Source: Ochotona curzoniae
Taxonomy: Eukaryota; Chordata; Mammalia; Lagomorpha; Ochotonidae
NCBI RefSeq assembly: GCF_017591425.1
Contig: NW_024467121.1
Location: 21,464,707-21,528,706, forward strand
Reading direction: 5' to 3'
Length of the DNA: 64,000 nt
The notes under the pieces are model-generated. The model was not told the DNA's origin, searched no databases, and saw only the letters and a list, made by a program, of their open reading frames with translations. Below are positions 11,313 to 22,171 of this stretch, one piece after another. How positions within the stretch are numbered: the first letter of the stretch is position 1; each line of letters opens with the position of its first letter. A program made the position numbers and the translations under genes.

Positions 11313-11499
11313 GCATAGGGAAAGATTGTTTTCCAAATTGATCACATTCATGATTTGCAAATTTTGTAGTCTTCCTAAAAGGCATATTCAATCCACTCCT
11401 GTAGTCATGCTCAGTCCTTTCCTTGAACAAAACCAAGCCATATTTACAGTGTGAAATGAGTAACCGAGGATATTAGGGTCCGCTTTTCTTTGATCTTTT

Positions 11500-11893
11500 C
11501 TTCCACAACTAATACCACTTCACTCAACTTCATCCTTCTGCCTTTTCTCTGTTTCCATGCTCAGTTCCCTCAAATTCGTATGGCTGTCTGCCTACTATTC
11601 CTCTAATTAGAGGGGCTATCTCTACCCTGGCAACAATATTAACTCTCACTCATTTTTCATCCCTTACTCTGGCTTATTTATCTAATATATTTAATATGCA
11701 TTCATCACCACATGACATCTTATATAATTGTCCATTGTTCATCTTTATGAGCTATAATATAATTCTAATGATAGCAGGGCTTTTGCTATTCATTAACATA
11801 TCCCCAGTATCCAAAAAACTACGTGATACATGGTAGGTAATTAGTACATGCTTTTAAATTCACTTAATGAATCAGTGGGTGAATGAATGATTT
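11500..11893 (+). mobile_element. L2 fragment
   Basis: ATCCCCAGTATCC, GATACATGGTAGGTAATTAG and TGAATGAATG follow the L2 3'-end pattern, and the upstream sequence has the C/T-rich L2 character. The repeating TGAATGAATG tail later served as target for SINE insertions. Confidence 0.55.
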
Positions 11894-12189
11894 CTCTGTT
11901 GTTACTGGAAAGTCAGATTCACAGAGAGAAGCAGAGACAGAGAGGAAGATCTTCCATCTGCTAATTTACTCCCCAAGTGACCTCAATGACTAGAGCTCAG
12001 CCAGTCTGAAGCCAGGAGCCTGGAACTTCTTCTGGGTCTCCCACAAAGGTTCAGGGTCCCAAGGTTTTGGGCCATCCTCATCTGCTTTTCCAGGCTACAA
12101 GCAGGGAGCTGGATGGGAAGTGGGGCCTGTATGAGATCCCACCGCATGCAAGGTAAGAACTTTAGTCACTAGGCTACCACGCCAGGTCC
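11894..12189 (-). mobile_element. C-type SINE with 14-bp TSD
   Basis: Reverse-complement copy flanked by TGAATGAATGATTT at 11880-11893 and 12190-12203. It is slightly internally deleted: the B-box side reads GGGGCCTGTATGAGATCCC. Confidence 0.92.
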
Positions 12190-12203
12190 TGAATGAATGA
12201 TTT

Positions 12204-12539
12204 TTTTAAAAGAAAGATTTATTTATTTTCATTGGAAAGTCAGATTTATAGAGAGAAGCAGAGATAGAGAGGAATATCTTCCATCTGCTGATTCACTACC
12301 CAAGTGACTGCAATGGCTAAGAGCTGCGCCGATCCAAAGTCAGGAGACAGGAACTTCCTCTGGGTCTCCCACACAGGTGCAGGGTCCCAAGGCCCTGGAC
12401 CATCTTTGATGGCATTCCCAGGACACAAGCAGGGAGCTGGATGGGAAGCGGGCCCGCCAGGACCAGAACTGGTACCCATTTGGGATCCTGGCATGTGCAA
12501 GGTGAGAACCTCACCTGCTAGGATTCATTGCTGGGCCCA
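12204..12539 (-). mobile_element. C-type SINE inserted into the neighbour's TSD
   Basis: A second reverse-complement copy starts immediately in the right target duplication of the first. It is followed by a third copy of the target, TGAATGATTTTTT, at 12540. The body is near consensus (CCCATTTGGGATCC, GCTGGGCCC). Confidence 0.92.
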
Positions 12540-12571
12540 TGAATGATTTTTTGAGAAATAAACTTGAAGAA

Positions 12572-12893
12572 AGGAGTTGGGACATAGCATGTAAAGGTGC
12601 TGCCTGTGATTTTGATATCTCATATGGATACCAGTTCTTATCCTAGCTGCTCCACTTCTGATACAGCTCCCTGCTAATGACCTGAGAAAAATCAATAGAC
12701 ATGGTCCAAGGGTTTGGGCTCCTGCCACCTGTCTGGAGGCCTGGAGGAAGCTCAAGGCTTCTGGCTTCAGCCTGGTTCATCTCTGCCCATTGCAGATATC
12801 TGGGAAGTGAATCAGCAGATGGAAAATCTCTATCTCCCTGTCTCTTCCCCTCTCTCTGTAAGTATGGCTTTCAAATAAATAATAAAATTTTTA
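12572..12893 (+). mobile_element. Older C-type SINE
   Basis: Forward copy: GGGACATAGCATGTAAAGG head, CATATGGATACCAGTTC around the B-box, TCTGGAGGCCTGGAGGAAGC body, and tail CAAATAAATAATAAAATTTT. Confidence 0.85.
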
Positions 12894-12896
12894 AAA

Positions 12897-13290
12897 ATTT
12901 AAACTTTATTATTATTATTTTGCAATGCAGTTCCATAGGCTCTGGGGTTTCTCCTTTCCCCTCCTGAAATCCCCTCTCTCCCACTGATCTCCACCATATT
13001 ATTATAGTCATATAGTCCTTCATAAACATTCACATGGCCATCATTCTGTTATTTAAGTGTAACTTTACATCGTAGGTATGGACAATGGCAGAGATACCAT
13101 TATCCTATTATCAAGACATAGTTAACAATTTCTTTGGGAGTTCATCTTTGGAATTAAAGATGCATACTGCATTACATCTTTACAACTGATAGTTTCTATT
13201 ACATAGTTACTGTACTTCCCCTTAAATGAAAAGCCATAAATCAAAATCAACAACAGGAACAGTAATAAAAAAAAAGAACTACAATAAAGT
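12897..13290 (-). mobile_element. L1 3'-end fragment, lagomorph type
   Basis: Poly-T/TTA start, then CAGTTCCATAGGCTCTGGGG and on to CCTTAAATGAAAAGCCATAA. It is co-linear with 19125-19490 over its full length. The element is therefore on the minus strand and 5'-truncated. No coding region remains. Confidence 0.8.
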
Positions 13291-13337
13291 AATTTTTAAA
13301 GAAGGATGACTTTGGTCACCTTGTATTAAAACCCAGC

Positions 13338-13565
13338 CTGTGGGCCCAGCTCGGTAGCCTAGTGGCTGAAGTCCTTGCCTTGCATGTGCCGAGATCCCAT
13401 ATGGCTACCGGTTCGTGTCCTGGTAGCACTGCTTTCCATCTAGCTCCCTGCTTGTGGCCTGAGAAAACAGTCCAGGAAAGCCCAAAGCCTTGAAACCCTG
13501 CACCCACGTGGGAGACCCAAAAGAAGCTCTGGGCTCCTGGCTTTGGATCTACTCAGCCAGTGCTG
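13338..13565 (+). mobile_element. C-type SINE, 3'-truncated
   Basis: Forward copy with head GGGCCCAGCTCGGTAGCC, B-box GGTTCGTGTCC and body GGGAGACCCAAAAGAAGC. It breaks off before the tail at the boundary with an LTR-like sequence and a G run. Confidence 0.85.
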
Positions 13566-13581
13566 TGGGGGGTGCTTCAGC

Positions 13582-13593
13582 GGGGGGGGGGGG
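13582..13593 (+). repeat. G12 homopolymer
   Basis: Twelve consecutive G residues at the junction between a truncated SINE and the MLT1-like LTR. Confidence 0.95.
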
Positions 13594-13594
13594 A

Positions 13595-13835
13595 GTATAG
13601 GGAGAGGCTGGTATTGGCATTTTGTTATGACCTCCCACAGGAGTGAACTGGGGCCCCATGAGAACTATGTTAATCCTTTACTAACACAATGCTGCCAGTG
13701 ACCAATGACCTCCCATTAGACCCCACCTCTAAGAATACCCAGACTTAATATTGCCATACTAGGACTAAGCTTTTGACACACAAATCTTTGGCAGATGCAT
13801 TCAAGTTGTATTCAAATCATGAAATGATAGGTTTA
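13595..13835 (-). mobile_element. MLT1-like MaLR LTR fragment
   Basis: Read on the minus strand, it has the MaLR order: TTTGTGTGTCAAAAGCTTAG, GAGGTGGGGTCTAATGGGAGG, GATTAACATAGTTCTCATGGG and ACTCCTGTGGGAGGTC. This is a solo, decayed LTR of an ancient retrotransposon with no coding part. Confidence 0.72.
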
Positions 13836-15865
13836 GGAAAGACTCAGAAATGCAAAATTCTTGGGTGAAACGTGTAAATAGGAGGTATGCTTGGTGTCAT
13901 ACCTGCAGGGGAAATACTCCATTTGTAAGGAAATGATCTGATGGCATCACTGAATCAGGGACTCCTGATTATTTTTTGCAGTCCTGTTGTGATGTAGTTG
14001 CGAATACGTACCAACCATGAAGTGGTCCTTAAAAATATTTAACTTGAGTTTATTCAAACCTACATTGAACTTGAAACCAGTTTTAGAAAACACAGGATAG
14101 AGAACAGGAATAGTAAACCAAGATAAATGGCTCCAATGGAAAATCAGGTACATACATTCAAAATACAAGACCATTTTGGATGTCAGTTTTCTGGGAATTT
14201 TCAGAAAGTCACTGTCATAAAAAGATAAAAGAAAGGGTGTTTGTGTGTTTCTGTATACAGAAGGAATGTTAAGAGATAATTTTCAGTTGTGACGTGTGAT
14301 TTTAAATTGGATCAAAGCTGAAGGGGTAATTTATAGCAAGCACCTTTCTGCCAGCTTGAGAAACTTGAACATAGACTGCACACATATGTACTGCCGTCAT
14401 ATAGGAGATTATGTTATTCTTTGGAGTCACTTACTGACGTTTTCAAGGATAAGGTATGATCTCTGTAGCTTCCAGAAACAACGACAACCCACATAGATAA
14501 TGTATAGAGAGATAAAACAAATGTGGCAAATCATTAGCAAATGTTAAATCTGAGGGAAGAGTCTATTAGTGATCATTGTATTTGTTTTTCCTCTAAACTT
14601 TTCTGTTAAGTGGGAGGAAAACAATCCTCTTAAAAAATGGGCAGGGAAACAGTAGAGCTCATTAATCCAGCTGATGATTACCTTCCCCAGAGGACATGAA
14701 GCTGCTTCGAACCGAGCAAGGGTGTCGAATGAAGAGTTGACTAAGCAAGGAGCTTACCTGTTCACGGTGATTTATGATGTGTGTGTGTCCTGCTAGTGCC
14801 CCTGGTGTGGGTGCTTCTGTAGACTGTAAGGTTGAAGAAGAAATACTGGAAAGACAATCATCCCTTGTATTGAGAAAATCAATCTTAAAAGACAGGTGAA
14901 ACGACTTCCGATACATGGCCTGTAAGTGAGTCACTGGCTTATATTTGTGAGAGAAACTTTTGGAAATTAGTTTTATTTTCAAATATCATGTATTATTTAG
15001 CATTTGTCATCTAGCCATAACTGAAATTTCATACAAATTGGCCAGAAATGAGCTTTCCTCTATTTAAACAATTATTTGTATTAAAGATACTGATTTTACA
15101 TGTATTTTTCTCATATTACACATAGTGACTCAGTATTGAGAAACTGAATGGGACTAAAAAATATAGTGACACACTATAATTCATGTATATAGTTGTTTAT
15201 CCCATTTTTCAGAAAAGGCAAATGTTACAGTTTACCTTGCATTAAATATAGTTTCTGAAGAAAGCATTCTAATGATAGTACATTTAACATCTTATGAATT
15301 TTTTTTTTATTTATCAGACTTAGTATTGCTTCTTGGTAAAGTTTAAAGTATAAAACTTGCTCTCAGTTATGGTGTGATAAAACTGGGATGCCATTTCTAA
15401 TTGTTGTGTTTCAGCAGTAATAGAAAATTCTGAATAGTATAGTTTCATCAGATGCCTCAACTTACAGGGGTGCATAAAGTTTGACCTGGCATGCTATCAA
15501 GTGTAGAAGTTAATTGATGGCTTAGAAATGTATCCTTTTATAGCTGGAGATCCTATTGCAGGCTTAGAAAAGCAGCTTGAGTAAGGCTGACCAAGCAGCT
15601 CCTCTGATTCTCTAATGTGACAGGATTATTGATAACCTCTTTATTTCTGACATTCATACATGTAAAAACAAATTGCTACTTAAAAATCAGATTAATATAA
15701 TAATTTCTAATGTCTTTAAGTTAAATAAACTGACATCTTATCAGTTGCCTATGGGTAATAAAATGGTTTGTTTCATGGTTTGGCTATGATTTTGTGCTCT
15801 GCCACGACAAAAGAATGGGGGACTATGTAGTAGCCTCCTCGCTATTTCAGTGCTTGGTTTTTCTC
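13836..15865. other. Long repeat-free intronic block
   Basis: About 2 kb in which I recognise no SINE, L1 or LTR, in contrast to the flanks. A CpG-containing, less AT-rich core lies at 14650-14990. No splice-bounded ORF was found. Confidence 0.6.
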
Positions 15866-16152
15866 TTTAAATATTGTTTATTTATTTCCTTGTTTGTTGT
15901 AGTGGCGTAGGGGCAGGGATAATGTGTGTGTGATTCACTCTCCAAGTGTTCTGGAGCCAGGAATTCAATCCATGGCTCCCATGTGGTTGGCAAGAAGCCA
16001 ATCACTTGAACTAGCACCCAGCTTCTCCCAGGATTTTCAGCAGCAGGACGCTGTAACTGGGAGTAGAGTTAAGAATTCTTCCCAGGAGTTCTAACATGGG
16101 ATGCAGATTCCTCGAGTGGTGACTGAACCACTGTGCCAGATACCCATCGCTT
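15866..16152 (-). mobile_element. Old C-type SINE
   Basis: Heavily diverged reverse-complement copy: TTTATTTATTTCC, GTGATTCACTCTCCAAGTG, GGCTCCCATGTGG and head GAACCACTGTGCCAGATACCC. Confidence 0.7.
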
Positions 16153-16892
16153 TGGTTTTTATTTTTAAGGGCAATTGTTATATTTGTCTTGTGAGTTTTA
16201 TGATTTATCTTAGTGGATGGGAGGATAAGGTTAACAGACTTACCTGTCCTAGTAAAGTTTTAAAAGTATGAAATTATAATTAGCTGCTGTGCTTTTGCAT
16301 GAACACGATCTTTGAGGTATCCTGTTTACTATGCATTCACGTGATGTTTTGTCTTAATAGATGCCGAATAATACCTTACTTTTATTGAGTCATTAGGTTA
16401 ATTCTTTCATTGACAATTCCCCCCACCCCCCCAAGCCCATTCAAAGACAAAGCTCCAGACCCATATGAGAAGTGACAAAGTTTGTGAAATTAGTCTGGGT
16501 CACTCAGGCAAATTAAGTTCTTATCTGTATCCAGCTCTCCACATGAATGGCTGAAAGTCTTCTCATCACTTGCACAAATTGAATTCCTGATCGCTTGGTG
16601 TTCAAAGAATTGTGTTTTAACAGTGGTAGGGGTTTATCAATGTAGCCTCCTGAGTTCACTTTCTTTGTTAGCTATGTTGTGTGCAGTTAGTCTCTGGGTA
16701 CCTTAAACACAATTTGAAATTCAGATGAAGACTTGAATGTTGTTTGAAAATGAAATTTTATTATTGCCGTTTGTTCCTTGGGTCAATAGCAAGAAGATAA
16801 AATTTTATATTTTGCCCTGAACTTTTTCTTATTTGGATTATTCATGGAAGGCAATTTTTTAGAGATAAAAGACAATTCTGTTTTTTTTTTTG
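16153..16892. other. Unique intronic sequence
   Basis: No recognised feature except a C-rich patch (CCCCCCACCCCCCC) near 16420. Confidence 0.5.
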
Positions 16893-16939
16893 TTACAAAG
16901 ATTTATTTATTTGAAAGGTAGAATTGCATAGAGATCGAC

Positions 16940-16992
<53 letters not shown>

Positions 16993-17283
16993 AAGAGGAA
17001 GAGAGAGAGGAAGAGGTTGAGAGAGATCTTCTATTACTGGTTTACTCCCTTAATGGCCTCAGTGAGTTGAGCTGGGCCAGGCTACAGCCCACGCCTTCAT
17101 TCATATCTTCTACATGGGTGCAGTGGCCCAAGTGCTTGGTCCATCTTCTACTGCTTTCCTAGGCATATTAGTAGGGAGCAGGATTGGAAGTGGAGCAGGT
17201 GGAAATTGAACTGAATCAGTGCCTATGTGAGACGCTGTTGTCAAGAACAGTAGCTTAGCTTGCAACACTGCAATGCCAGCCTG
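16893..17283 (-). mobile_element. C-type SINE with expanded (GA)n
   Basis: Reverse-complement copy in which the purine-rich stretch next to the tail has grown to a GA repeat (about 16938-17010). The rest (CTTCTATTACTGGTTTACTC, CTGCAATGCCAGCCTG) is an older subfamily. Confidence 0.85.
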
Positions 17284-17399
17284 TTTCCATTTTGACTGAA
17301 TTGACTTGGTGCCATCAGCAACACTTTTCTTATTCATAGCTTTAAATCCTGGAAAAAATAAGAGTGTTTACTCCTCTGTAATGTTGTGAACCCTGTCAT

Positions 17400-17600
17400 T
17401 CTGTTAACATTCATTGAATGTTTACCATATGTTAGATTTTGTGCAAAATGCCTTATACTATTTCATTGTGTCTTCACAATTATTCAGTGAAGTACAAATA
17501 CTTAACATTGCCATCATCACCACCACCACCATTTTCGTCTTTCAAATGAGGAACTGAGCCTGAAGGAGATAAAGACATTTTTTCAGAGTCACATGAACCT
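17400..17600 (-). mobile_element. MIR, minus strand
   Basis: CATTGAATGTTTACCATATG, CTTCACAATTATTCAGTGAAG, CAAATGAGGAACTGAG and AGAGTCACATGAACC fit the reverse-complement MIR consensus in order. A CCA/CAC patch near 17519 has expanded slightly. Confidence 0.75.
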
Positions 17601-17604
17601 GCTA

Positions 17605-17800
17605 TGGATAATGTGGGAAAACTCTATACTCAGAAGCATAGTTGCTGGATCAAATGGTTATTCTATTTTTATTTTTTTTGAGGAACTCTCATGCTTGTTT
17701 CTAAACTGAATTTCTTGCAATCTCTCCATATTCTCACCAACACTTATTTTCTTTACTTTTAAATGCATTCTAGGTGCATGTATGTGTAATGATCAGTTAA
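17605..17800 (-). mobile_element. Ancient L1 fragment
   Basis: AGTTGCTGGATCAAATGG, TTTTTGAGGAACTCTCATGC and CTCTCCATATTCTCACCAACACTTATT (given in parts) correspond to the antisense of the L1 ORF2 C-terminal region. It is a short, decayed fragment. Confidence 0.75.
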
Positions 17801-18388
17801 ATATACATGCACAAATATTGTTTTTACAGTTTTCTTAGATGTTCCATATGTCCAGCCTTGTATTTCTTAAACTTGCTGGACCAAAAGTCATTGCCTCAGA
17901 CCTATTGAATAACAGTCTGCAGGATAGGAACCTGGGTATCTGTGTATTTGCCAGGTATTTCATACTGATTATTGTAACCAGGCAATTTTGAAAAATACTA
18001 GCTGGGCCTTTATTTTCTGCATATCACTCAGATTGGTTTTATAAATCCTCTAAAAACACCGTGTTAGAGCTTCACAATGAACTTTAGCTTATTGGATGGT
18101 ATATAAGAACTCTCCTCTCCCCCAAATCCATTTTATGTTTGTTCAATTCAGCATTTCTCAACTTAACAATGAATGCTTTTTTCTGTTTTCCTTTTTTTTT
18201 TGCAGCTTCTTGTAACTTCTTATGCTGTGCTATTATTTCTCAAAACATTGCTTGGGAATACTCATTTTTAGACAGATGGTTCTCAGCAGTTATTTCATGG
18301 GAAAATTTTACCACTATGAAGATGTTGATGCTGGAATAGTTCTACCAACTTAAGAGACTTATGACCTTACTCAGTATTTTCAGGCCTT
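17801..18388. other. Unique intronic sequence
   Basis: No gene or recognised repeat. An open frame at 18139-18339 has no similarity that I recognise and no splice context. Confidence 0.5.
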
Positions 18389-18403
18389 AACTCTCAAGTC
18401 TTT

Positions 18404-18997
18404 TTTTTTTCTATTTTTTAATTTTATTTTTGACAATCTTTACATAGTTAATTAGGGCACAAAGGTTCAAGGGCTACAGAAAGTGGGTAAGACTATTATT
18501 TTCACATTTTTTTCCTATATCTGGGGTAAAGGGGGAGGTAAAGGGAGAAGCCCCACCCAGTCTCCCACCCACCCCAGGTCCCTGATGTGGGGCATGCTCC
18601 GAGGGTCTCACTCAAGTAGTTTTGATAGTTCACCAGTTATGAATTGCTTCCAGTCTCTCCAATCCAAGCAGAAAGAAGTTGCTGCAGAATCCACTGGTTG
18701 ACATAGTCCATCTTAGAGTCTCCATTTGCCCAGTTTTTCACTGCCAACATATAGCTGAGGTGGTTGATTGACTTGTTCTGTCCTCTGTCTTTTCATAGTC
18801 AGGGTTCTGAGTCTAGCAGTTTGACTGGGGGAATCCCTAAAGAAACTTTGTCTGAGGTGAACCCAGACCAGGTTCTTGTGTGTACTTGTAAGTACAGGGC
18901 CTGGCACAGTCCATCGCCTCAATCAGCTGGCAGTTGCAATTGCTCGGTTGGTTCTGTTTCCAGCCTTGTCTTCCACTGGAACCAATGGGTGTTGTAG
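18404..18997 (-). mobile_element. GC-rich retroposon family, copy 2, with TSD
   Basis: Complete 594-bp insertion flanked by a perfect 15-bp direct repeat, AACTCTCAAGTCTTT (18389-18403 and 18998-19012), with its poly-A side (poly-T here) at the left. It holds the 3' region shared with copies 3-5 (CCCTGATGTGGGGCATGCTC, AGTAGTTTTGATAGTTC) and stops at the first array unit (GGAACCAATGGGTGTTG). This defines the element's ends and its L1-style mobilisation. Confidence 0.9.
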
Positions 18998-19124
18998 AAC
19001 TCTCAAGTCTTTATGTAAAAAAGAAGTCTTTTGTTTCTATGTACATATTATATCCTTGTCTCTTAATAAATAATGGAAACTGTTCATTTTTCAATATTTA
19101 TTATCTTTTTAAAATTATGTAAAT

Positions 19125-19490
19125 AATTTTTTTTCTTATTTTATGATAGGTTCCATAGGCTCTGGGATTTTCCTTCCTCCCTTCTAAAGTCTTCTCCCCC
19201 CACTAACTTCCCCTGTATTATTACAATAATATAATTCTTCCAGTCAGAAGTCCATCATTCTGCTGTTTAAGTGTATTGTGACATTGTGGGTATAGACATT
19301 GGCAGAAGAGTCCAGTATCTTGCTATCAAGATATGTTTAACAATTTCATTGGGAGTCCATCTTTGATTTGGAAGTAGAGATGCATATTGCATTGTATCTT
19401 CACATCTGGATATGATAGTATGATAGTCTCTATTATATAGTTGCTATATATTCCCTTAAATGAAAAGCCATAAAAAAATTACCAATGGGA
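19125..19490 (-). mobile_element. L1 3'-end fragment, lagomorph type
   Basis: It matches 12897-13290 throughout: GGTTCCATAGGCTCTGGGAT, GTTTAAGTGTATTGTGACAT, TTTAACAATTTCATTGGGAG and ending CCTTAAATGAAAAGCCATAA. Both are cut at nearly the same internal point. Confidence 0.8.
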
Positions 19491-19506
19491 AGAAAATAGA
19501 ATTCTT

Positions 19507-19838
19507 TTTTTTAAAAGATTTATTTATTTTTATTACAAAGTCAGATATACAGAGAGGAGGAGATACAGAGAGGAAGATCTTCACTCCGATGAGTCACTCC
19601 CCAAGTGACCACAACAGCTGGAGCTGAGCCAATTTGAAGCCAGGAGCCAGGAGCTTCTTCTGGGTCTCCCATGTGGGTGCAGGATCCCAAGGAATTGGGC
19701 CATCCTCGACTGCCTTCTCAGGCCACAAGCAGGGAGCTGGATGAGAAGTGGAGCCACCGGGAGTAGAACCAGAGACCACATGGGATCCCGGGCGTTCAAG
19801 GCGAGGACTTTTAGCTGCTGGACCACACCGCTTGGCCC
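19507..19838 (-). mobile_element. C-type SINE with 16-bp TSD
   Basis: Reverse-complement copy flanked by AGAAAATAGAATTCTT (19491-19506 and 19839-19854). It lies at the truncated end of the L1 fragment before it. Confidence 0.95.
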
Positions 19839-19934
19839 AGAAAATAGAATTCTTAAGAAAATTCACAAACAAGTTGTTTGTAAGAAACTCATGAAATCTT
19901 GTAAAAATGAAGTGATTAAAAAATTGAATAACAA

Positions 19935-20240
19935 AGGGGATAGTGGTAAAAGGCAGAGAGATTCTGTTCCATCTGCTGCTTTACTCTGAGGATGTGCACA
20001 GTTGATTGAGGCTAGGCAGTCTTGAAGCCGGGAGCCTGGACATCAGTCTTGGTTTCCCATATGAGTTGGCAGGGACCCAAATGTGTGGAGCCATCACCTG
20101 CTATCTTCTAGGATCCACCTCACTGGGAAGGCTGGGATCTGCCTTACTTACAGAAGGGGAGCTGGGACTTGAACACAGTACTCTCACAAGAGATGTGGAT
20201 GTTCCAAAATTTGTCTTAATTCCTGTGTCAGATGCCTGCC
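19935..20240 (-). mobile_element. Older SINE, minus strand
   Basis: CCATCTGCTGCTTTACTCTG, CTTGGTTTCCCATATGAG, CTGGGACTTGAACACAG and head TCAGATGCCTGCCCC are the diverged landmarks of the C-type SINE. Confidence 0.75.
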
Positions 20241-20589
20241 CCTAAAACTGTTTTGTTAAATGATTTTTTTGTTTTTGGACATGATTATATTAAATATCTT
20301 TGCGGAGTAGTATCCAGACTTGAAACAGTTACCAAGGAGAGCTTGTTCACTGTAGGAACTGGCACCGTAGGTGGTTCAGGCTGCCTGCCCTTGTGTACCG
20401 AGATGGAGTGGCAGGCATTGTTTCATCTTTGGGTATCTTGGTGCTCATGTAGTCAGGCGATAGCTTCTTAGGCCCAACCTTAACATGCTTTTCACTTTGA
20501 TGTCCAACACTTCTGCCTGATCAGCTCATGGTGTATGGCAGTGTCAGCATAAAAGTTAGCAGGGCCCCTGTTTCTGTTATTATGACTAG
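20241..20589. other. Unassigned intronic sequence
   Basis: Relatively mixed composition with several CpGs. No repeat or exon recognised. Confidence 0.45.
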
Positions 20590-20814
20590 AACTTCTGTGA
20601 ACATTTTTGGGAGCAGGTTTTGTGAGGACCTTTTATGTTTTTATTTCTCTTGGGTCTTTATCCCTAGGAGTGTAACTGCTAGGTGATATGGTGACTGTCT
20701 TGTTGAGGAACTGCCAGCTACCGTTTTCCACGGTAGCTGTAGCATTTGACACCAGTAGTGTGCAAGGGTTCCAGATTCTGTATCCTTGCCAGGACGTAAT
20801 AGCTTCCATTAAAA

Positions 20815-20930
20815 AAAAATTGTAGTCGGACTGGAGGGGAGAACAAAGAAGAGGGGAAGGAACTTGTGGGAGGGGGAAGGGAGACCCCAGCACCAACTAA
20901 ACTATATCCTAAAAAACAATTTAAAAATGT
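20815..20930 (+). mobile_element. Short L1-like 3' end nested in older L1
   Basis: Purine-rich block (GGAGGGGAGAACAAAGAAG, GGGAGGGGGAAGGGAGACC), then CACCAACTAAACTATATCC and an A-rich tail. The layout (G-rich tract, short spacer, poly-A) resembles an L1 3' UTR end. The family could not be named. Confidence 0.5.
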
Positions 20931-21184
20931 AGTTGTTGTCTCATTATGACTTTAATTTCCATGACACATGATATTGAGCATCTTTTTTCATGTTTTTGCT
21001 GATCATTTTTTATGTGTTGTTTGGACCAATGTTCAAATGTTTTGCCCATTTTAAAATTGAGTAATTTCTTGATTATGGAGTTGTTATGGTTTTGTTTTTA
21101 GGGTTTTGAGTATCAGATGCTTATCATACGTATGATTTGCAAAATTTTTCTCCCATTCTACAGGCAATTTTTCACATTTCACCT

Positions 21185-21312
21185 TTTCAAGATTTTTAAA
21201 TAGTTTGAAAGGTAGAGTTACAGAATAAGAAAGGGAAAGAGTGGAAAAAGAGAGAGAAAAAGAGAGAAATATCCTATTTGTCATTTTATTCCCTAATGGC
21301 TAGAGTTGTTAG
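21185..21312 (-). mobile_element. SINE fragment nested in L1
   Basis: TTTTTAAATAGTTTGAAAGG, then a GA-rich stretch and CATTTTATTCCCTAATGGC. Only the tail-proximal third of the C-type SINE is present. Confidence 0.65.
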
Positions 21313-21727
21313 GGCCAGAACTTGATTTCAGATGCACAAAATTTTTAAATTTTGGTGAAGTCAAATTTATTTTCTCTTTCATTATTGTTGCATTTGATAC
21401 CATATTTGGAAACTTCTGATCTGAGATCATAAAAACTGTTGTCTTTATTTCCTTCTAAGAGTTTTAGGTTTTAGTTCTTTAGGTCTTTGATTAGTTCATT
21501 TTCCTTTATTGGTTGCAATAGGGGTTCTAATTCATTATTTTGTATATGGATATTCAGCTTCTTCAGCATCTTTGCTGAAAAGATGGTAATTTGCCCATAC
21601 ATTTTTTTTTATGAGAAATGTTTAGAGATCTTTGTATGAAAAGAATGGGAATTTATAGATTTATCTACTGTATTGCTAGCATTGGCTCCAGCAATAATCA
21701 TTTTATTTTTTCTTAAATGACATTATT

Positions 21728-22030
21728 TTTATTTTATTTTAAATAATTTATTTGAAAGGCAGACCTAGAGAGAGATAGAGAGCAAGAGTGTGCAAGCTGT
21801 TTTCAGTTCACTGGTTCAGACTCTGGTCTGGACCAGGCTAAAGCCAGGAGAAAGGAATGTCATCTGGGTCTACCACATGGCTGGGAGGGACTGAAATACT
21901 TGGCTTATCATCTGCTACTTCCCAGACTGCAATTTGCAGGTTGCTGGGTTGGATACAGAGGTGTGACACTATGGGATGTGGACATTCCAAAGAGCAGTCT
22001 ATGCTGCTGTGCCTCAGTACTCACCTCTCA
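21728..22030 (-). mobile_element. Older C-type SINE
   Basis: Reverse-complement copy (TTTATTTGAAAGGCAG, GTTCACTGGTTCAGACTC, CATCTGCTACTTCCCAG, CACTATGGGATGTGG) with an eroded head. Confidence 0.75.
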
Positions 22031-22171
22031 TACAGCTTTATTAGAGGAGAAATGGCATAGTAATAAAATAACCACACTGGTTCTAACATACTGTAATGGA
22101 GACCAAAAGCCATTTTTCTTAGGAGCCCAAAATATTCCTTCTCTCTCTCCTTTTGAAAGATACATACATTT

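Larger units (their letters stand above)
20590..21710 (-). mobile_element. Ancient L1 ORF2/3' region, fragmented
   Basis: The plus strand carries antisense L1 landmarks in order: TTTCTCTTGGGTCTTTATCC, GAGGAACTGCCAGCTACCG, CATGATATTGAGCATC and CTCCCATTCTACAGGC, then the stretch to TTTGCTGAAAAGATGG. The frame is broken throughout. Two other elements interrupt it (20815-20930 and 21185-21312). Confidence 0.78.
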
